The position numbers and the translations under genes are program-made. A stretch of DNA of 64,000 nucleotides from Azospirillum brasilense (GTDB lineage: Bacteria > Pseudomonadota > Alphaproteobacteria > Azospirillales > Azospirillaceae). A model generated the notes under the pieces. That model was not told where the DNA came from, did not search any database, and saw only the letters and a list, made by a program, of their open reading frames with translations. This document shows positions 41,718-52,298 of this stretch, one piece after another. Numbering within the stretch: position 1 is the first letter of the stretch; each line of letters starts with the position of its first letter. The stretch is from the NCBI RefSeq assembly GCF_003349955.1, contig NZ_QLKQ01000001.1:1-64000 (forward strand), in the 5' to 3' direction.

Positions 41718-43715
41718 TCAGGCGGCCACCGGCTGAAGCCCGCGGGTGAGCTGGGCGAAGACGTCGCGGAAGCGCGGCTGGGCCACGTCGCTTTCGGCGA
41801 AGCGGACATGGACCGCCGCCTTGTCGATGGCCCGCACCTCGAAGGCGACGGTCAGGCCGAAGCGGTCGAGCCGCAGGGTGCCGCGGTCGCCCACGCCGAG
41901 ACCGGCGATCCCGTTCAGCATGGCGCCGCCGTTCGACAGGTCGGTCAGGGTGCCGGACTGGTCGCGCCCGTGCACCACGGCGCTGCACGCCTCGTTCACC
42001 CGGTAGCGCGGGCTGCGGCGGCGGTCGGCGTCGGTCGTGGAGGTGCGGACGACGCGCACCAGCACCCGGCGCAGCTCGTCGATGCTGGTCGCCACCTCGT
42101 CCGAACCAGCCCGCACGCCCGACGCCTGCGACCCGGTCTGGTCGGCGTCGCTGGAGACGGCGGCGATGCGCACCGACACCTCCTGCGCGGCGTTGGAGGT
42201 TTCCACCACGTTGCGGCTGATTTCCTGGGTGGCGGCGGCCTGCTCCTCCATCGCCGCGGCGATGGCGCTGGAGATCTGGTCGATCTCGCCGATGGTGTCG
42301 CCGATCTCCGCCACGGCACCCACGGCGGTGCCGGTCACCCCCTGGATCTCCGCGATCAGGCGGGTGATCTCCTCGGTCGAGCGGGCGGTCTGGTTGGCGA
42401 GGTTCTTCACCTCCTGGGCCACCACTGCGAAGCCCTTGCCGGCCTCGCCGGCGCGGGCCGCCTCGATGGTGGCGTTCAGCGCCAGCAGGTTGGTCTGGCT
42501 GGCGATGTCGGTGATCAGCTTGACAACCTCGTCGATGCGGCCGACCGCCTCGGACAGCGACTGGATGGTGCCCTGGGTGCGCTGGCCATTCTCCACGGCG
42601 CGGCGGGTGACCGCGCTGGAATGGGCGATCTGCGCGGAGATTTCGCGGATCGAGGCCGCCAGCTCCTCCGTCGCCGCCGCCACGGTCTGGGCGTTGGCCA
42701 GGGCCTCCTCAGCCGCCGCGGCGACGTTCTGCGCGTTGACACTGACCCGCTCCGCCGAGGTTGCCATGGCGTCGGCGTCCTGGGCCATGCCGCCGGTGCG
42801 CAGGGCGACCTGCTCCACGGCGTGGCTGGCTTCACGCTCCACCGTCTCGGCCATGGCCTGGAGGGCGGTGATGCGCTCCTCCTCCGCCTGGCGCTGACGC
42901 TCCGCGCGTTCCTGGATGGAGTAGCTCAGCTTCGCCTTGACGGCGCGGATCTGCGAGCGGATGCGGGCGAACTCCGCCACGCCGGAGCTGGGGACGTTGG
43001 TCATCAGGTCGCCGCGGGCGATGGCGTCGAGATGGGTTTCGACGAGCCCGAGCGGACGGCGCACCGTCCCCAGAACGCTGAGCGTGCCGACGCCGGCCAC
43101 CAGCAGGCCGAACAACATCAGCCCTGCGAAGATTTCGACGCTGTCGCTGCCGGTCAGGCTCAGCCAGCCGAGGACCATGACGGTCAGCAACAGCAGGCCG
43201 GTGGTTGCCAGGATGCGCCCGGCGATGCTCGACGTCAGATTGCCCAGCCAGACCCCGAAGCCGCGGCGGACGATCTGGCCGTCCAGCAACCCGTACTGCT
43301 GGCCGCGCCCGGCGCGGATCTCGGCGTAGATGCGCTCGGCCTCCGCCACCGCCTCGCGGGTCGGCTTGGTGCGGATCGAGATGTACTCCGTCACCACGCC
43401 CTTCTCGGTGATCGGGGTGACGTTCGCCTTGACCCAATAATGGTCGCCGCTTTTGGACCGGTTCTTGACCAGCCCTTCCCACGGCCTGCCATCCTTGATG
43501 GTTTCCCACAGGTTGGCAAAGGCCACCGGGGGCATGTCCGGATGGCGCACAAGATTATGTGGCGAGCCTAATAATTCCGTTTCTGAGAAACCGCTAATAT
43601 CAACAAATGCTTTATTGACGAACGTGATCTTGCCGCGGGTGTCGGTCCGCGACACAAGCAGCATGTCGTCGGCCATTTCGATTTCGCGGTTCGTAACCGG
43701 TCCATTGTCGCGCAT
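41718..43715 (-). CDS. PAS-domain Aer-like chemoreceptor with PilZ
   Basis: A 665-residue chemoreceptor. An N-terminal PAS domain (about residues 15-115) has an Aer-type sequence ([31 protein letters not shown]). A hydrophobic hairpin follows (about 150-220; two TMs). Next are HAMP and the MCP hairpin with [20 protein letters not shown], and a C-terminal PilZ domain ([14 protein letters not shown], then DLSNGGAM). It probably senses redox through FAD and adjusts with c-di-GMP, as described for Azospirillum Aer/Tlp1-like receptors. The start is the ATG of [11 protein letters not shown]. Confidence 0.92.
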   Translation of the reverse strand: MRDNGPVTNREIEMADDMLLVSRTDTRGKITFVNKAFVDISGFSETELLGSPHNLVRHPDMPPVAFANLWETIKDGRPWEGLVKNRSKSGDHYWVKANVTPITEKGVVTEYISIRTKPTREAVAEAERIYAEIRAGRGQQYGLLDGQIVRRGFGVWLGNLTSSIAGRILATTGLLLLTVMVLGWLSLTGSDSVEIFAGLMLFGLLVAGVGTLSVLGTVRRPLGLVETHLDAIARGDLMTNVPSSGVAEFARIRSQIRAVKAKLSYSIQERAERQRQAEEERITALQAMAETVEREASHAVEQVALRTGGMAQDADAMATSAERVSVNAQNVAAAAEEALANAQTVAAATEELAASIREISAQIAHSSAVTRRAVENGQRTQGTIQSLSEAVGRIDEVVKLITDIASQTNLLALNATIEAARAGEAGKGFAVVAQEVKNLANQTARSTEEITRLIAEIQGVTGTAVGAVAEIGDTIGEIDQISSAIAAAMEEQAAATQEISRNVVETSNAAQEVSVRIAAVSSDADQTGSQASGVRAGSDEVATSIDELRRVLVRVVRTSTTDADRRRSPRYRVNEACSAVVHGRDQSGTLTDLSNGGAMLNGIAGLGVGDRGTLRLDRFGLTVAFEVRAIDKAAVHVRFAESDVAQPRFRDVFAQLTRGLQPVAA

Positions 43716-44083
43716 AAGCCAGCACCCCGTCGCGGAGAACACGCACAAACACTACTTAAGTGCTACTTCTACTGTATTAATGGCCGAAAAACATCACCAT
43801 ATTGTCGCACCGTACCAGCCCGTCGCCAGCCTCGCTTGAGCCGGAGCCCACCCGCTAGAGCCCTGCAAACGCTGAAAAAATCATCGATTTATCTTGCATT
43901 TTAAGCGTATTCGCAGCGCTGCTTTCCCCTATTGTGGATTCTACGGAGTCCGCCTCGATCCGGAGCGGAGACGCGGGCCGGTCCCCGATCCCGCGAGTTG
44001 CGGCGCAGGGACGGGGGCGGCACCATCCTCCACGCGCACCGTTGGAACGGACATCCCTCTCAAACCGCAACAGGACAGCCACG
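43716..44083. other. Divergent intergenic region
   Basis: 368 bp between the divergent PAS-MCP and FMN reductase genes. It is AT-rich at 43750-43800 and 43865-43930 (promoter-like). No terminator or gene is seen; frames here encode low-complexity shadows. Confidence 0.4.
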
Positions 44084-44674
44084 ATGACCGACACCGCCAC
44101 GCCCGTCCGCCTTCTCGGTCTTTCCGGCAGCATCCGCCGCCACTCCCACTGCACCGCGGTGCTGAACACGCTCGCCAACTCGCTGGGCAGCTCGGCGGAC
44201 GGCAAGGCGCAGATGACGCTCTTCCCGCTGAACGACATTCCGCCCTACGATCCCGACCTGGACGCCGAAAACACCCCGGCCCCGGCCAGCGCCCTGCGCG
44301 ACGCCATCGCCGCGGCCGACGGGCTGGTCATCATCTCCCCGGAATACAATTACGGTATGTCGGGTGTGCTGAAGAACGCGCTGGACTGGGCGTCGCGCCC
44401 GGCCATGAAGTCGCCGGTGCGGGGCAAGCCGATCCTCATCATGACCGCCTCCCCCGCCTTCACCGGCGGTGTGCGCGCCCAGCACGAAATGCGCGAGACG
44501 CTGTCCGGCATGATGGGCCGGGTCATCGCCCGCCCGCAGGTGGTCATCGGCATGGTGCACGAGAAGATCAAGGAAGGCCGATTGGCCGACCGGGCCGCGC
44601 TGGACTTCGCGCTGGCCGCCATCGACGACCTGCTGGCGGAAATCGCCCTGCTGCGCGGCGCCAAGGGCGCCTAA
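44084..44674 (+). CDS. NADPH-dependent FMN reductase/quinone reductase
   Basis: A 196-residue flavodoxin-fold reductase. FMN-binding text is LGLSGSIRRHSHCTAVLNTL near the N-terminus and the family motif SPEYNYGMSGVLKNALDWASRP. It matches the azoreductase/ChrR-like NAD(P)H:quinone group, which reduces quinones or flavin with NADPH. It lacks a signal peptide. The ATG follows AGGA. The upstream in-frame extension is not used. Confidence 0.92.
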   Translation: MTDTATPVRLLGLSGSIRRHSHCTAVLNTLANSLGSSADGKAQMTLFPLNDIPPYDPDLDAENTPAPASALRDAIAAADGLVIISPEYNYGMSGVLKNALDWASRPAMKSPVRGKPILIMTASPAFTGGVRAQHEMRETLSGMMGRVIARPQVVIGMVHEKIKEGRLADRAALDFALAAIDDLLAEIALLRGAKGA

Positions 44675-44735
44675 ACCGCCGGGGGGACGGGCCGGGCGCG
44701 CGGGGCAGCCGCGCAAAGACCGATGGGGCTGGCCC

Positions 44736-44767
44736 AAGCGTGCCGATATTAGTATATCAGCACGCTT
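44736..44767. promoter_or_regulatory. 32-bp imperfect inverted repeat
   Basis: AAGCGTGCCGATAT, 4-nt loop, ATATCAGCACGCTT: 13 of 14 arm positions pair. It lies 61 bp after the FMN reductase stop and 24 bp before the permease ATG. It could be that gene's terminator (no T-run) or an operator for the permease. Confidence 0.5.
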
Positions 44768-44791
44768 CTTCCACGGTCCCCTGTGTCGATC

Positions 44792-46291
44792 ATGCCCCTG
44801 ACCCTCCATCTTCTGCCGCTCGCCGCCACCGTCGCCCTGCTCGTGTCGCGGCGCGTCAGCATGCTGACCGCCGGGACCGCGGGTATGGCGCTGGCCGCCG
44901 GGGTGCTCATGGCGGCCCTGATGGCGGCGCAGCCGAGCGGCGCCACCGCTCCGGATTGGCCGGCCCAACTGCCCGGCCTGCTCCCCGCCGTGGCGCTGAA
45001 GGCCGGCGAGGGAGCGTGGCTGGCGTGGCACGCCATGTCGATCATCGCGGCGGGCCTGCTGTTCCACCGCGCCTTCGAGGCGCGGGCCGTCAAGGCCGAG
45101 GCGCAGGTCGAGGCGAAGACCCCGGCCGAGCGCCGCCGCGCCGTCTTCGTCGCCTGCCTGCTCGCCGGCCCCTTCGCCGAATCGGTGACGGGGTTCGGCG
45201 TCGGGCTGGTGGTGGCGCTCGCCCTGCTGCGCCCGCTGAACCTTCCGCCGGCCCATGCCGCGGCGCTGGGCCTGTTCAGCCAGATGCTCGCCCCCTGGGG
45301 CGCGCTGGGCGTCGGCACACGGGTCGGGGCGGAGCTGATCGGCGTGTCCTTCACCGAGCTGGGGACGGCCAGCGCCGCTCTGATGGTGGTCGTGCTGCCC
45401 AGCCTGCTGCTGGTGTTCTGGCGGCTGATCCACGGTGCCGGGCTGACCTCCAGCCTGACCGACCGGGTCCGGGACGTTGCCCTGATGCTGGCGCTGGCCG
45501 GGCTGCTCTGGCTGACCAACCGTTTCGTGGCGCCGGAGTTGGGCGGCGGGCTGGCGACGGCGGTGCTTCTGCTGGCGGTGGAGGCGCGACGGCTGCCGCG
45601 CGACGCCGCCGGCCTGTCGCGGCTGCTCACCCTTCTGTGGCCCTATGTGGTTCTGGTCGGCGGGCTGATGGCAACCCGGCTGGTGCCGCCGCTGTCGGGC
45701 TGGACGGCGAACTCGCTGGTCCTCGACCCGTTCGGTGGGCTGGCGCCGATGCCCCTGCTGCGCCACCCCTCGACATGGCTGGTCGCCATCGCCCTGGTCA
45801 TGCTGGCGAGCCTGCCGCGCGGGCGTGCCCTGGCGGTGGCGGGTCCCGCCCTGCGCGCGGCGCTGGTGCCGATGGCGGCGACGCTGGTCTTCGTGGAGCT
45901 GGCCGCCTTCATGGCCGCCTCCGGCGGGGCCACGGCCTTCGGGCAGGCGTGGCAGGCGGTGGCGGGCTCCGCCGCCGTGCTGGCGGTGCCGGTGCTGGGG
46001 GCGGCGACGGGGATGCTGACCGGCTCCAACACCGCGTCGAACGCCCTGATGATGCACATCCAGGTCAATCTGGCGTCGGGCAGCGGCCTGCCGTTGATCG
46101 CCGCCGCCGCGATCCAGGTCGTGGCCGGCAGCGTCTGCACGCTGCTCACCCCCGGCCGGATCGTGCTGGCCTCCAGCCTGCTGGGGCTGACCAAGGCGGA
46201 ATCCGCGATCTACCGACTGGCGCTGCCCATCGGCCTCGCTTCCACGGCGTCGCTGCTCCTCGTCGTCGTCGCCTGGGTCTGGCTGGCTTAA
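44792..46291 (+). CDS. L-lactate permease (LctP) family transporter
   Basis: A 499-residue membrane protein with about 12-14 hydrophobic segments. Family signatures are LLAGPFAESVTGFGVGL (about 125-142) and ATGMLTGSNTASNALMMHIQVNL (about 405-427), both characteristic of LctP/LldP. It likely imports lactate, glycolate or a related 2-hydroxy acid with protons. The ATG at 44792 is preferred; GTG 44783 is in frame. Its stop codon overlaps a palindrome. Confidence 0.85.
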   Translation: MPLTLHLLPLAATVALLVSRRVSMLTAGTAGMALAAGVLMAALMAAQPSGATAPDWPAQLPGLLPAVALKAGEGAWLAWHAMSIIAAGLLFHRAFEARAVKAEAQVEAKTPAERRRAVFVACLLAGPFAESVTGFGVGLVVALALLRPLNLPPAHAAALGLFSQMLAPWGALGVGTRVGAELIGVSFTELGTASAALMVVVLPSLLLVFWRLIHGAGLTSSLTDRVRDVALMLALAGLLWLTNRFVAPELGGGLATAVLLLAVEARRLPRDAAGLSRLLTLLWPYVVLVGGLMATRLVPPLSGWTANSLVLDPFGGLAPMPLLRHPSTWLVAIALVMLASLPRGRALAVAGPALRAALVPMAATLVFVELAAFMAASGGATAFGQAWQAVAGSAAVLAVPVLGAATGMLTGSNTASNALMMHIQVNLASGSGLPLIAAAAIQVVAGSVCTLLTPGRIVLASSLLGLTKAESAIYRLALPIGLASTASLLLVVVAWVWLA

Positions 46292-46403
46292 AGCGGATCG
46301 CGATCCGCTTTGGACCGCGACGGCGGTCCCGGTCGCACATGCGACCGGAGCCCGCCGGCGAATGAGGCGATGTGAGTTTAAAGCGAACGAAAGTTCGCTT
46401 TAA
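46290..46403. repeat. Cluster of four hairpins between convergent genes
   Basis: Four consecutive palindromes: a perfect 22-bp one starting AAAGCGGATCG (46290-46311), a 7-bp stem with GACG loop (46312-46329), an 8-bp stem CGGTCGCA/TGCGACCG (46330-46347), and an 11-bp stem TTAAAGCGAAC-GAAA-GTTCGCTTTAA (46378-46403). It fills the gap between convergent permease and DeoR genes. The last hairpin with its GAAA loop may terminate both transcripts. Confidence 0.85.
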
Positions 46404-46406
46404 GGT

Positions 46407-47204
46407 TCAGTCCTGGGGTTCCGGCTCGGCCGCGCGGTCGGGGAACAGTTCCTCCACCCGCACGCCCGCCTCCCGGCAGATGCGGGCCAGCCGGTCGGAG
46501 GGCAGGACGTCGGTGACGAAGGTGTGGACCTGTGAGATATGGCCGATGCGCACCGGTGCGGTGCGTTCCAGCTTGCCGCGGTCGGCGACCAGGATGACGT
46601 GGCGGGCGTTCGCCATGATCGCCTGCGACACCCGCACCTCGCGGTAGTCGAAGTCGAGCAGCGCCCCGCTCTCGTCGATGGCCGAGGCGCCGATCACCGC
46701 GAAGTCGGCCATGAACTGGTTGAAGAAGTCAATGGCGGCCTCGCCGACGATGCCGCCGTCCGACCGCCGCACCACACCGCCGGCCACGATCACCTCGATG
46801 TGCGGCTCGGGGCGCAGCAGGTTGGCGACGTTGATGTTGTTGGTGATGACCACCAGCCCGCTGCGTCCCTGGAGGGCGCGGGCGACCTCCTCCGTCGTCG
46901 TGCCGATGTTGATGAAGAGGGAGGAGCTGTCGGGCACCAGCTCCGCGGCGCGGCGGCCGATGGCGCGCTTCTCGTCCTGGGCGATCAGCCGCCGCGCCTC
47001 GTAGCCGAGATTCTCCACCCCCGACCCGGCGACGGCGCCGCCGTGGACCCGCTGGAGCAGGCGGCGGTCGCACAGCTCGTTCAGGTCCTTGCGGATGGTC
47101 TGCGGCGTGACGTTGAAGCGGGCGGCCAGATCGTCGACCAGCACGCGCCCCTGCTTGCGGGCGAGCGCCAGGATGTCGGTCTGCCGGGGAGTCATGATGT
47201 CCAT
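46407..47204 (-). CDS. DeoR/GlpR-family regulator
   Basis: A 265-residue repressor. The N-terminal HTH is RQTDILALARKQGRVLVDDLAARFNVTPQTIRKDL, then the DeoRC sugar-phosphate domain with FINIGTTTEEVARAL and a phosphosugar-isomerase-like fold. Such proteins respond to sugar phosphates. It lies 74 bp after the ABC ATPase gene and closes the sugar operon, so it probably controls it. The start is the ATG of MDIMTPRQTD; the longer frame has no SD. Confidence 0.9.
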   Translation of the reverse strand: MDIMTPRQTDILALARKQGRVLVDDLAARFNVTPQTIRKDLNELCDRRLLQRVHGGAVAGSGVENLGYEARRLIAQDEKRAIGRRAAELVPDSSSLFINIGTTTEEVARALQGRSGLVVITNNINVANLLRPEPHIEVIVAGGVVRRSDGGIVGEAAIDFFNQFMADFAVIGASAIDESGALLDFDYREVRVSQAIMANARHVILVADRGKLERTAPVRIGHISQVHTFVTDVLPSDRLARICREAGVRVEELFPDRAAEPEPQD

Positions 47205-47278
47205 GGCGGCATTCAAGCCGACCGTCGCTTCGCCCGCAAGTTCATTTGAAAGCAAACCAGGGCGATCCACCCCTACGC

Positions 47279-48355
47279 TCAGAGCCTTTGCCCGTCGGAC
47301 CCGAAGAGATGCGCGGTTTCACCCCGCAGGTTCAAGCGCAAGCGCTCCCCCGCCGCCACCGGCCGGTCGCCGTCGAGGCGGACCAAGAGCCTTTGCCCGT
47401 CCTCCAGCGCGGCGTGGCAATGGGTCTCGCCGCCCAGCCGCTCCACGGCCAGGATGGTGGCGAACAGGCCGGCTCCTCCATCGGCCAAGCCGACATGCTC
47501 CGGCCGCACTCCAAGGGTCAACGGCGTGCCCGCCGCCGGCGCGGCACCATCCACAGCAATGTCCAGAGGCACCCCGCCGGGCAGCCACACCCGCACCGAC
47601 CCATCCGCCCGCCCCTCCGAGACCACATCCAGGAAGTTCATAGCCGGCGAGCCGATGAAGCCGGCGACGAAGCGGTTGCGCGGTCGGTGGTACAACTCCA
47701 GCGGCGTGCCGGCCTGCTCCACCCGTCCGGCGTTTAGCACGACGATGCGGTCGGCCAGCGTCATCGCCTCCACCTGATCGTGGGTCACGTAGATCATGGT
47801 GGCGCGCAGGTCGGCCTTCAGCTTGGCGATCTCCAGGCGCATCTGCACGCGCAGGCCGGCGTCAAGGTTGGACAGCGGCTCGTCGAACAGGAAGACCTGC
47901 GGCTCGCGCACGATGGCCCGCCCGATGGCGACCCGCTGGCGCTGCCCGCCCGACAGGTCGCGCGGCTTGCGGTCGAGCAGGTCCTCGATCTGCAGCAGAC
48001 GCGCGGCGTCGCGCACCCGCTCCGCGATGGTCGCCTTGCCGGTCCGCGCCAGGGTCAGGCCGAAGGCCATGTTGTCGTAGGCCGTCATGTGCGGGTAGAG
48101 CGCGTAGGACTGGAAGACCATGGCGATGCCGCGCGCCGCCGGTGGCCGGTCGTTCACCCGCTGCCCGCCGATGGACAGGTCCCCGCCACTCGGCTCCTCC
48201 AGCCCGGCGATCAGCCGCAGCAGCGTGGACTTGCCGCAGCCGGACGGCCCGACGAAGGCGACGAACTCGCCGTCCGCGACCTCCAGGTCGACGCCGTGGA
48301 TGACCTCGATCCGCCCGAAGCTCTTGCGCACCCCGCGCAGCGTGACGCCCGCCAT
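47279..48355 (-). CDS. Sugar ABC transporter ATPase (UgpC/MsmX-like)
   Basis: A 358-residue ATPase. Walker A is [12 protein letters not shown]-loop [10 protein letters not shown], signature [15 protein letters not shown], Walker [13 protein letters not shown], His switch VTHDQVEAM. The C-terminal half has the MalK-type regulatory OB-fold (ENLDVV-like, [10 protein letters not shown]). It energises the two permeases upstream. Such ATPases can serve several sugar importers. The ATG lies 4 bp past the end of the permease gene (48360). Confidence 0.93.
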   Translation of the reverse strand: MAGVTLRGVRKSFGRIEVIHGVDLEVADGEFVAFVGPSGCGKSTLLRLIAGLEEPSGGDLSIGGQRVNDRPPAARGIAMVFQSYALYPHMTAYDNMAFGLTLARTGKATIAERVRDAARLLQIEDLLDRKPRDLSGGQRQRVAIGRAIVREPQVFLFDEPLSNLDAGLRVQMRLEIAKLKADLRATMIYVTHDQVEAMTLADRIVVLNAGRVEQAGTPLELYHRPRNRFVAGFIGSPAMNFLDVVSEGRADGSVRVWLPGGVPLDIAVDGAAPAAGTPLTLGVRPEHVGLADGGAGLFATILAVERLGGETHCHAALEDGQRLLVRLDGDRPVAAGERLRLNLRGETAHLFGSDGQRL

Positions 48356-48359
48356 TGCC

Positions 48360-49181
48360 CTACCCCTTCACAGCGCCGGCGGTCAGGCCGGAGACGATCC
48401 GCCGCTGGAACAGCAGCACCAGCCCGATCAGCGGCACCGTCACCACCACGGACGCCGCCATGATCTGGCCCCAGGGCAGCTCGTACTGGCTGGCCCCCGA
48501 CATCAGCGCGATCGCCACCGGCACGGTGCGCGCGTCGTCGGTCAGGGTGAAGGTCAGGGCGAACAGGAACTCGTTCCAGGCGGCGATGAAGGCGAGCAGC
48601 CCGGTCGCCGCCAGCGCCGGCCCCATCAGCGGCAGGAACACCCGCGTCACGATCACGAAGGGGCCGGCCCCGTCCACCATGGCGGCCTCCTCCAACTCTT
48701 TCGGCAGCTCGCGCATGAAGGTGGTCAGCACCCAGACGGTGAAGGGCAGCGTGAAGATCAGGTAGGACAGCACCAGCGAGCCGATCCGGTTGTAGAGGCC
48801 GAGCCAGCGCACCAGCTCGAACAGGCCCGACAGAACGGCGACCTGCGGGAACATCGACACGCCCAGCACCACGAACAGCAGCAGCCCCCGCCCGCGGAAG
48901 CGCACCCGCCCCAGCGCGTAGGCGGCCAGAACCGCCAACCCCAGCGACAGCGCGACCACCGCCGAAGCGGCCATCAGCGAATTCAGGATGTTCCGCCCGA
49001 AGGGCTGCTCGTTGAAGATCGCCGCGTAATTCGCCAGCGAGGGATGCGACGGCCAAGCCTCCACCGTGAACAGCGCGCTGCCCGCCTTCAGCGAGGTGAC
49101 GATGGCCCAGGCGAAGGGAAACACCGCCCAGGCGACGATTCCCAGGACCATGAGAGCAAAGACGATCCGTCTCAGGCCCAT
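48360..49181 (-). CDS. Sugar ABC permease (UgpE/MalG type)
   Basis: A 273-residue permease with six hydrophobic segments and the EAA coupling loop ([17 protein letters not shown]). The GGGGAG SD lies about 8 nt upstream of the ATG at 49181, inside the end of the first permease gene; the in-frame ATG at 49199 is less well spaced. It pairs with the upstream permease to import a sugar or polyol. Confidence 0.92.
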   Translation of the reverse strand: MGLRRIVFALMVLGIVAWAVFPFAWAIVTSLKAGSALFTVEAWPSHPSLANYAAIFNEQPFGRNILNSLMAASAVVALSLGLAVLAAYALGRVRFRGRGLLLFVVLGVSMFPQVAVLSGLFELVRWLGLYNRIGSLVLSYLIFTLPFTVWVLTTFMRELPKELEEAAMVDGAGPFVIVTRVFLPLMGPALAATGLLAFIAAWNEFLFALTFTLTDDARTVPVAIALMSGASQYELPWGQIMAASVVVTVPLIGLVLLFQRRIVSGLTAGAVKG

Positions 49182-49185
49182 CCTC

Positions 49186-50084
<899 letters not shown>

Positions 50085-50088
<4 letters not shown>

Positions 50089-51356
50089 CAGCGCCCTCCC
50101 CGACTGATGCGGACCAGAGCCTCCTTGAGGTCCGGCAGCATCGCCTTGGCGTCCTGCCGTCCGGTCAGCACCTCGTGGACGTTGGCGTAGAACTCCGCCG
50201 ACACCTGATTGTAGCGCATGCCGGTCGCCTGGGCCGGGCGGTTGACCGCGTTGGCGATGGAGTCGGCCAGCGCCGCGAAGAAGGGGTTGGCGGCCAGCAC
50301 CTCCGCGTCCTCGTAGAGCGCCGGGATGGTCGGGTTGGAGGCGCCGTGGATGGCCCGGCGCTTCTGCTCGGCCAAGCCGGTCAGGTGCAGCGCCAAGTCC
50401 GCGGCCTCGTTGGGATGGGCGGAGAATTTGCTGACCGCCAGCAACTGCCCGCCCAGCGTGGCGGTGTGGCGCCCCTCCGATCCACCCTTGGGCAGCGGCA
50501 CCACGGCGACCTTGCCGCCGACCGCGCTGTCCGCCGCGTTGACCAGCGTCCACGCGTAGGGCCAGTTGCGCATGAAGACCGCGTTGCCCGACTGGAAGAC
50601 GCCGCGCGCCTCCTCCTCCATGTAATTGAGGACTCCGGGCGGGCTGATCGAGCCGACCCAGCCGTGGGCCATGGCCAGCGCCTCGGCGGCCTGCGGGTTG
50701 TCGATGGTGATGGCGCCGTCGGGGGCGACGATGGTGCCGCCGTTGCGGCTGGCGATCCATTCCAGCGCGTTGACGGTCAGCCCCTCATAGGCGCGGCCCT
50801 GCCAGACATAGCCCCACATGCGGTCGCGCCCGGCGGCGCGCTCCGCCCGCTGAATCATCGCGGCGGTGTCCTGAAGCTCCTCCCAGGTCTCCGGCACGGG
50901 GCGCCCGTGGGCCTCCAGCAGGTCCTTGCGGGCGTAGAGGACCCCGGCGTCGGCGAACCAGGGCATCGCGACCAGCCGCCCCTTGACCGTCGCCGCCTCG
51001 ATCATCGCCGGAAGATGTTGGCGGACGGTGTCCGGCCCGGCGCGGTCCTTCAGGTCGATGAAGTAGTTGCCGAGGATGCCCGGCCAGACCACGTCGATCT
51101 GGAACACGTCGATGTCCGGCGACCCGGCGGCGAGGAGCTGCTGGTAGAGCGCCAGTTGCTCGCTCGCCCCCTTGGGCGGGGAGACGAAGCGGACCTCGTT
51201 GCCGCTACGCCGCGCCCACTCCTGCGCGCCGTCGCGGCACAGGTCGAAGCTGATGCCGAGCCCACTGCAGGCGAGCGTCACCGTCGCCCCGGCGGCGGGC
51301 AGCGCCGAGACGGCCGTCAGCATCCCCGCCAAGAGCAACGCGCACCGCCGCGCCAT
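50085..51356 (-). CDS. Sugar ABC substrate-binding protein
   Basis: A 423-residue family 1 extracellular solute-binding protein. The signal peptide is MARRCALLLAGMLTAVSALPAAG-AT. The mature chain has typical text (LLAAGSPDIDVFQIDVVWPGIL; AMPWFADAGVLYARKDLLEAHG; GVFQSGNAVFMRNWPYAW). A GGAAGGGA SD precedes the ATG at 51356. It is the first gene of the sugar operon and binds an unidentified saccharide or polyol; its relatives include trehalose/maltose and ThuE-type proteins. Confidence 0.93.
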
Positions 51357-51445
51357 GGAATCCCTTCCATTCCCGGTTGATCCAGGTCCGGAAGGGAAAC
51401 TCCAATGGCCGCGGTCGAGTTCCCCGGCGCTTATGCTCCGGCCCG

Positions 51446-52081
51446 TCAGGCGGGCGTGGCGGCGTCGCGGCGGCAGTGCAGCAGGCTGAACAGGCCGAAG
51501 GGCGGAACGGTCTGCAACTCCTCCACCGTCAGACGGGAGCCGGACATCAGCGTGTCCAGCGTGAAGTCGGGACGCCAGCCCAGCTTCTTGGAGAAGGGGG
51601 CCATCCAGTTTTCCACCGAGCGGCGGATGCCCGGCTTGTCGGCGGCGAAATGGTTGACGATCAGAATGTCGCCGCCGGGACGGCAGACACGCTCCAGCTC
51701 GTTCATCGTGCCCTGCGGATCGGGAACCACCGTCATCACATACATGGCAACCACGAGGTCGAAGCTGCCATCGGCGAAGGCCAACTTGCCGGCGTCCATC
51801 TCCAGCAGCCCTTCCACATTCTCCAACCGCTCGCGGTCCACCCGGTCCTGGGCGACGCGCAGCATCTCCGACGACAGGTCGATACCGACCACGCTGTTGT
51901 CCTTGCGGTAGTCGGACAGGGAGATGCCGGTGCCCACGCCCACCTCCAGAACGCGCAGGCCGCCCCGCCGGTTGATCCACTTCACGGCGGCGTGCCGGCC
52001 CGACGCCAGCAGGTTCCCGAAGACGGGGTCGTAGAAGCGCGCGTAGCGCCGGTAGGCGGCGCGGATGGAGTCGGCGTCCAT
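51446..52081 (-). CDS. pmtA: PmtA-like phosphatidylethanolamine N-methyltransferase
   Basis: A 211-residue SAM-dependent methyltransferase resembling the Rhodobacter-type PmtA that makes phosphatidylcholine. Motif I is VLEVGVGTGISLSDY, motif II SEMLRVAQDRV, and the body includes VAMYVMTVVPDPQGTMNELERVCRPGGDILIVNHF. The N-terminal YRRYARFYDPVFGNL segment is typical of PmtA. A GAGGAAG SD precedes the ATG at 52081. It is cytoplasmic and peripheral to the membrane. It lies upstream of the sugar operon and divergent from parA. Confidence 0.85.
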   Translation of the reverse strand: MDADSIRAAYRRYARFYDPVFGNLLASGRHAAVKWINRRGGLRVLEVGVGTGISLSDYRKDNSVVGIDLSSEMLRVAQDRVDRERLENVEGLLEMDAGKLAFADGSFDLVVAMYVMTVVPDPQGTMNELERVCRPGGDILIVNHFAADKPGIRRSVENWMAPFSKKLGWRPDFTLDTLMSGSRLTVEELQTVPPFGLFSLLHCRRDAATPA

Positions 52082-52298
52082 TGGGTCTTCCTCACGATTC
52101 CTGGCGCAGATTTTTTCGGCCGCGACCATAGCGGCCTTTCGCACCACAGGAAAGCCGCAGCGCGTCCCCCTTGTTCCACGCCGGGCCGCACTTCCGTGTC
52201 CATTTCGAAGCGTCATCACATGTGAAGCACGGCGGTTGACACCACCATCAACATGACTCATGGTGCCACCGCGATCACCCCAAATAAGGGATGCCCCC
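52082..52298. promoter_or_regulatory. pmtA-parA divergent promoter region
   Basis: 217 bp. It holds a palindrome TCACATGTGA (52216-52225) and GTTGACACC (about 52235), a -35-like word for parA. The palindrome could be an operator for the HTH of ParA, or a partition site; a classic GTTTCACGTGAAAC parS was not seen here or elsewhere. Confidence 0.4.

Noticed and set aside
52082..52298. parS centromere or origin of replication next to parA
   Set aside because: No GTTTCACGTGAAAC-like site, iteron array or initiator gene is visible; only a short palindrome and AT-rich words.
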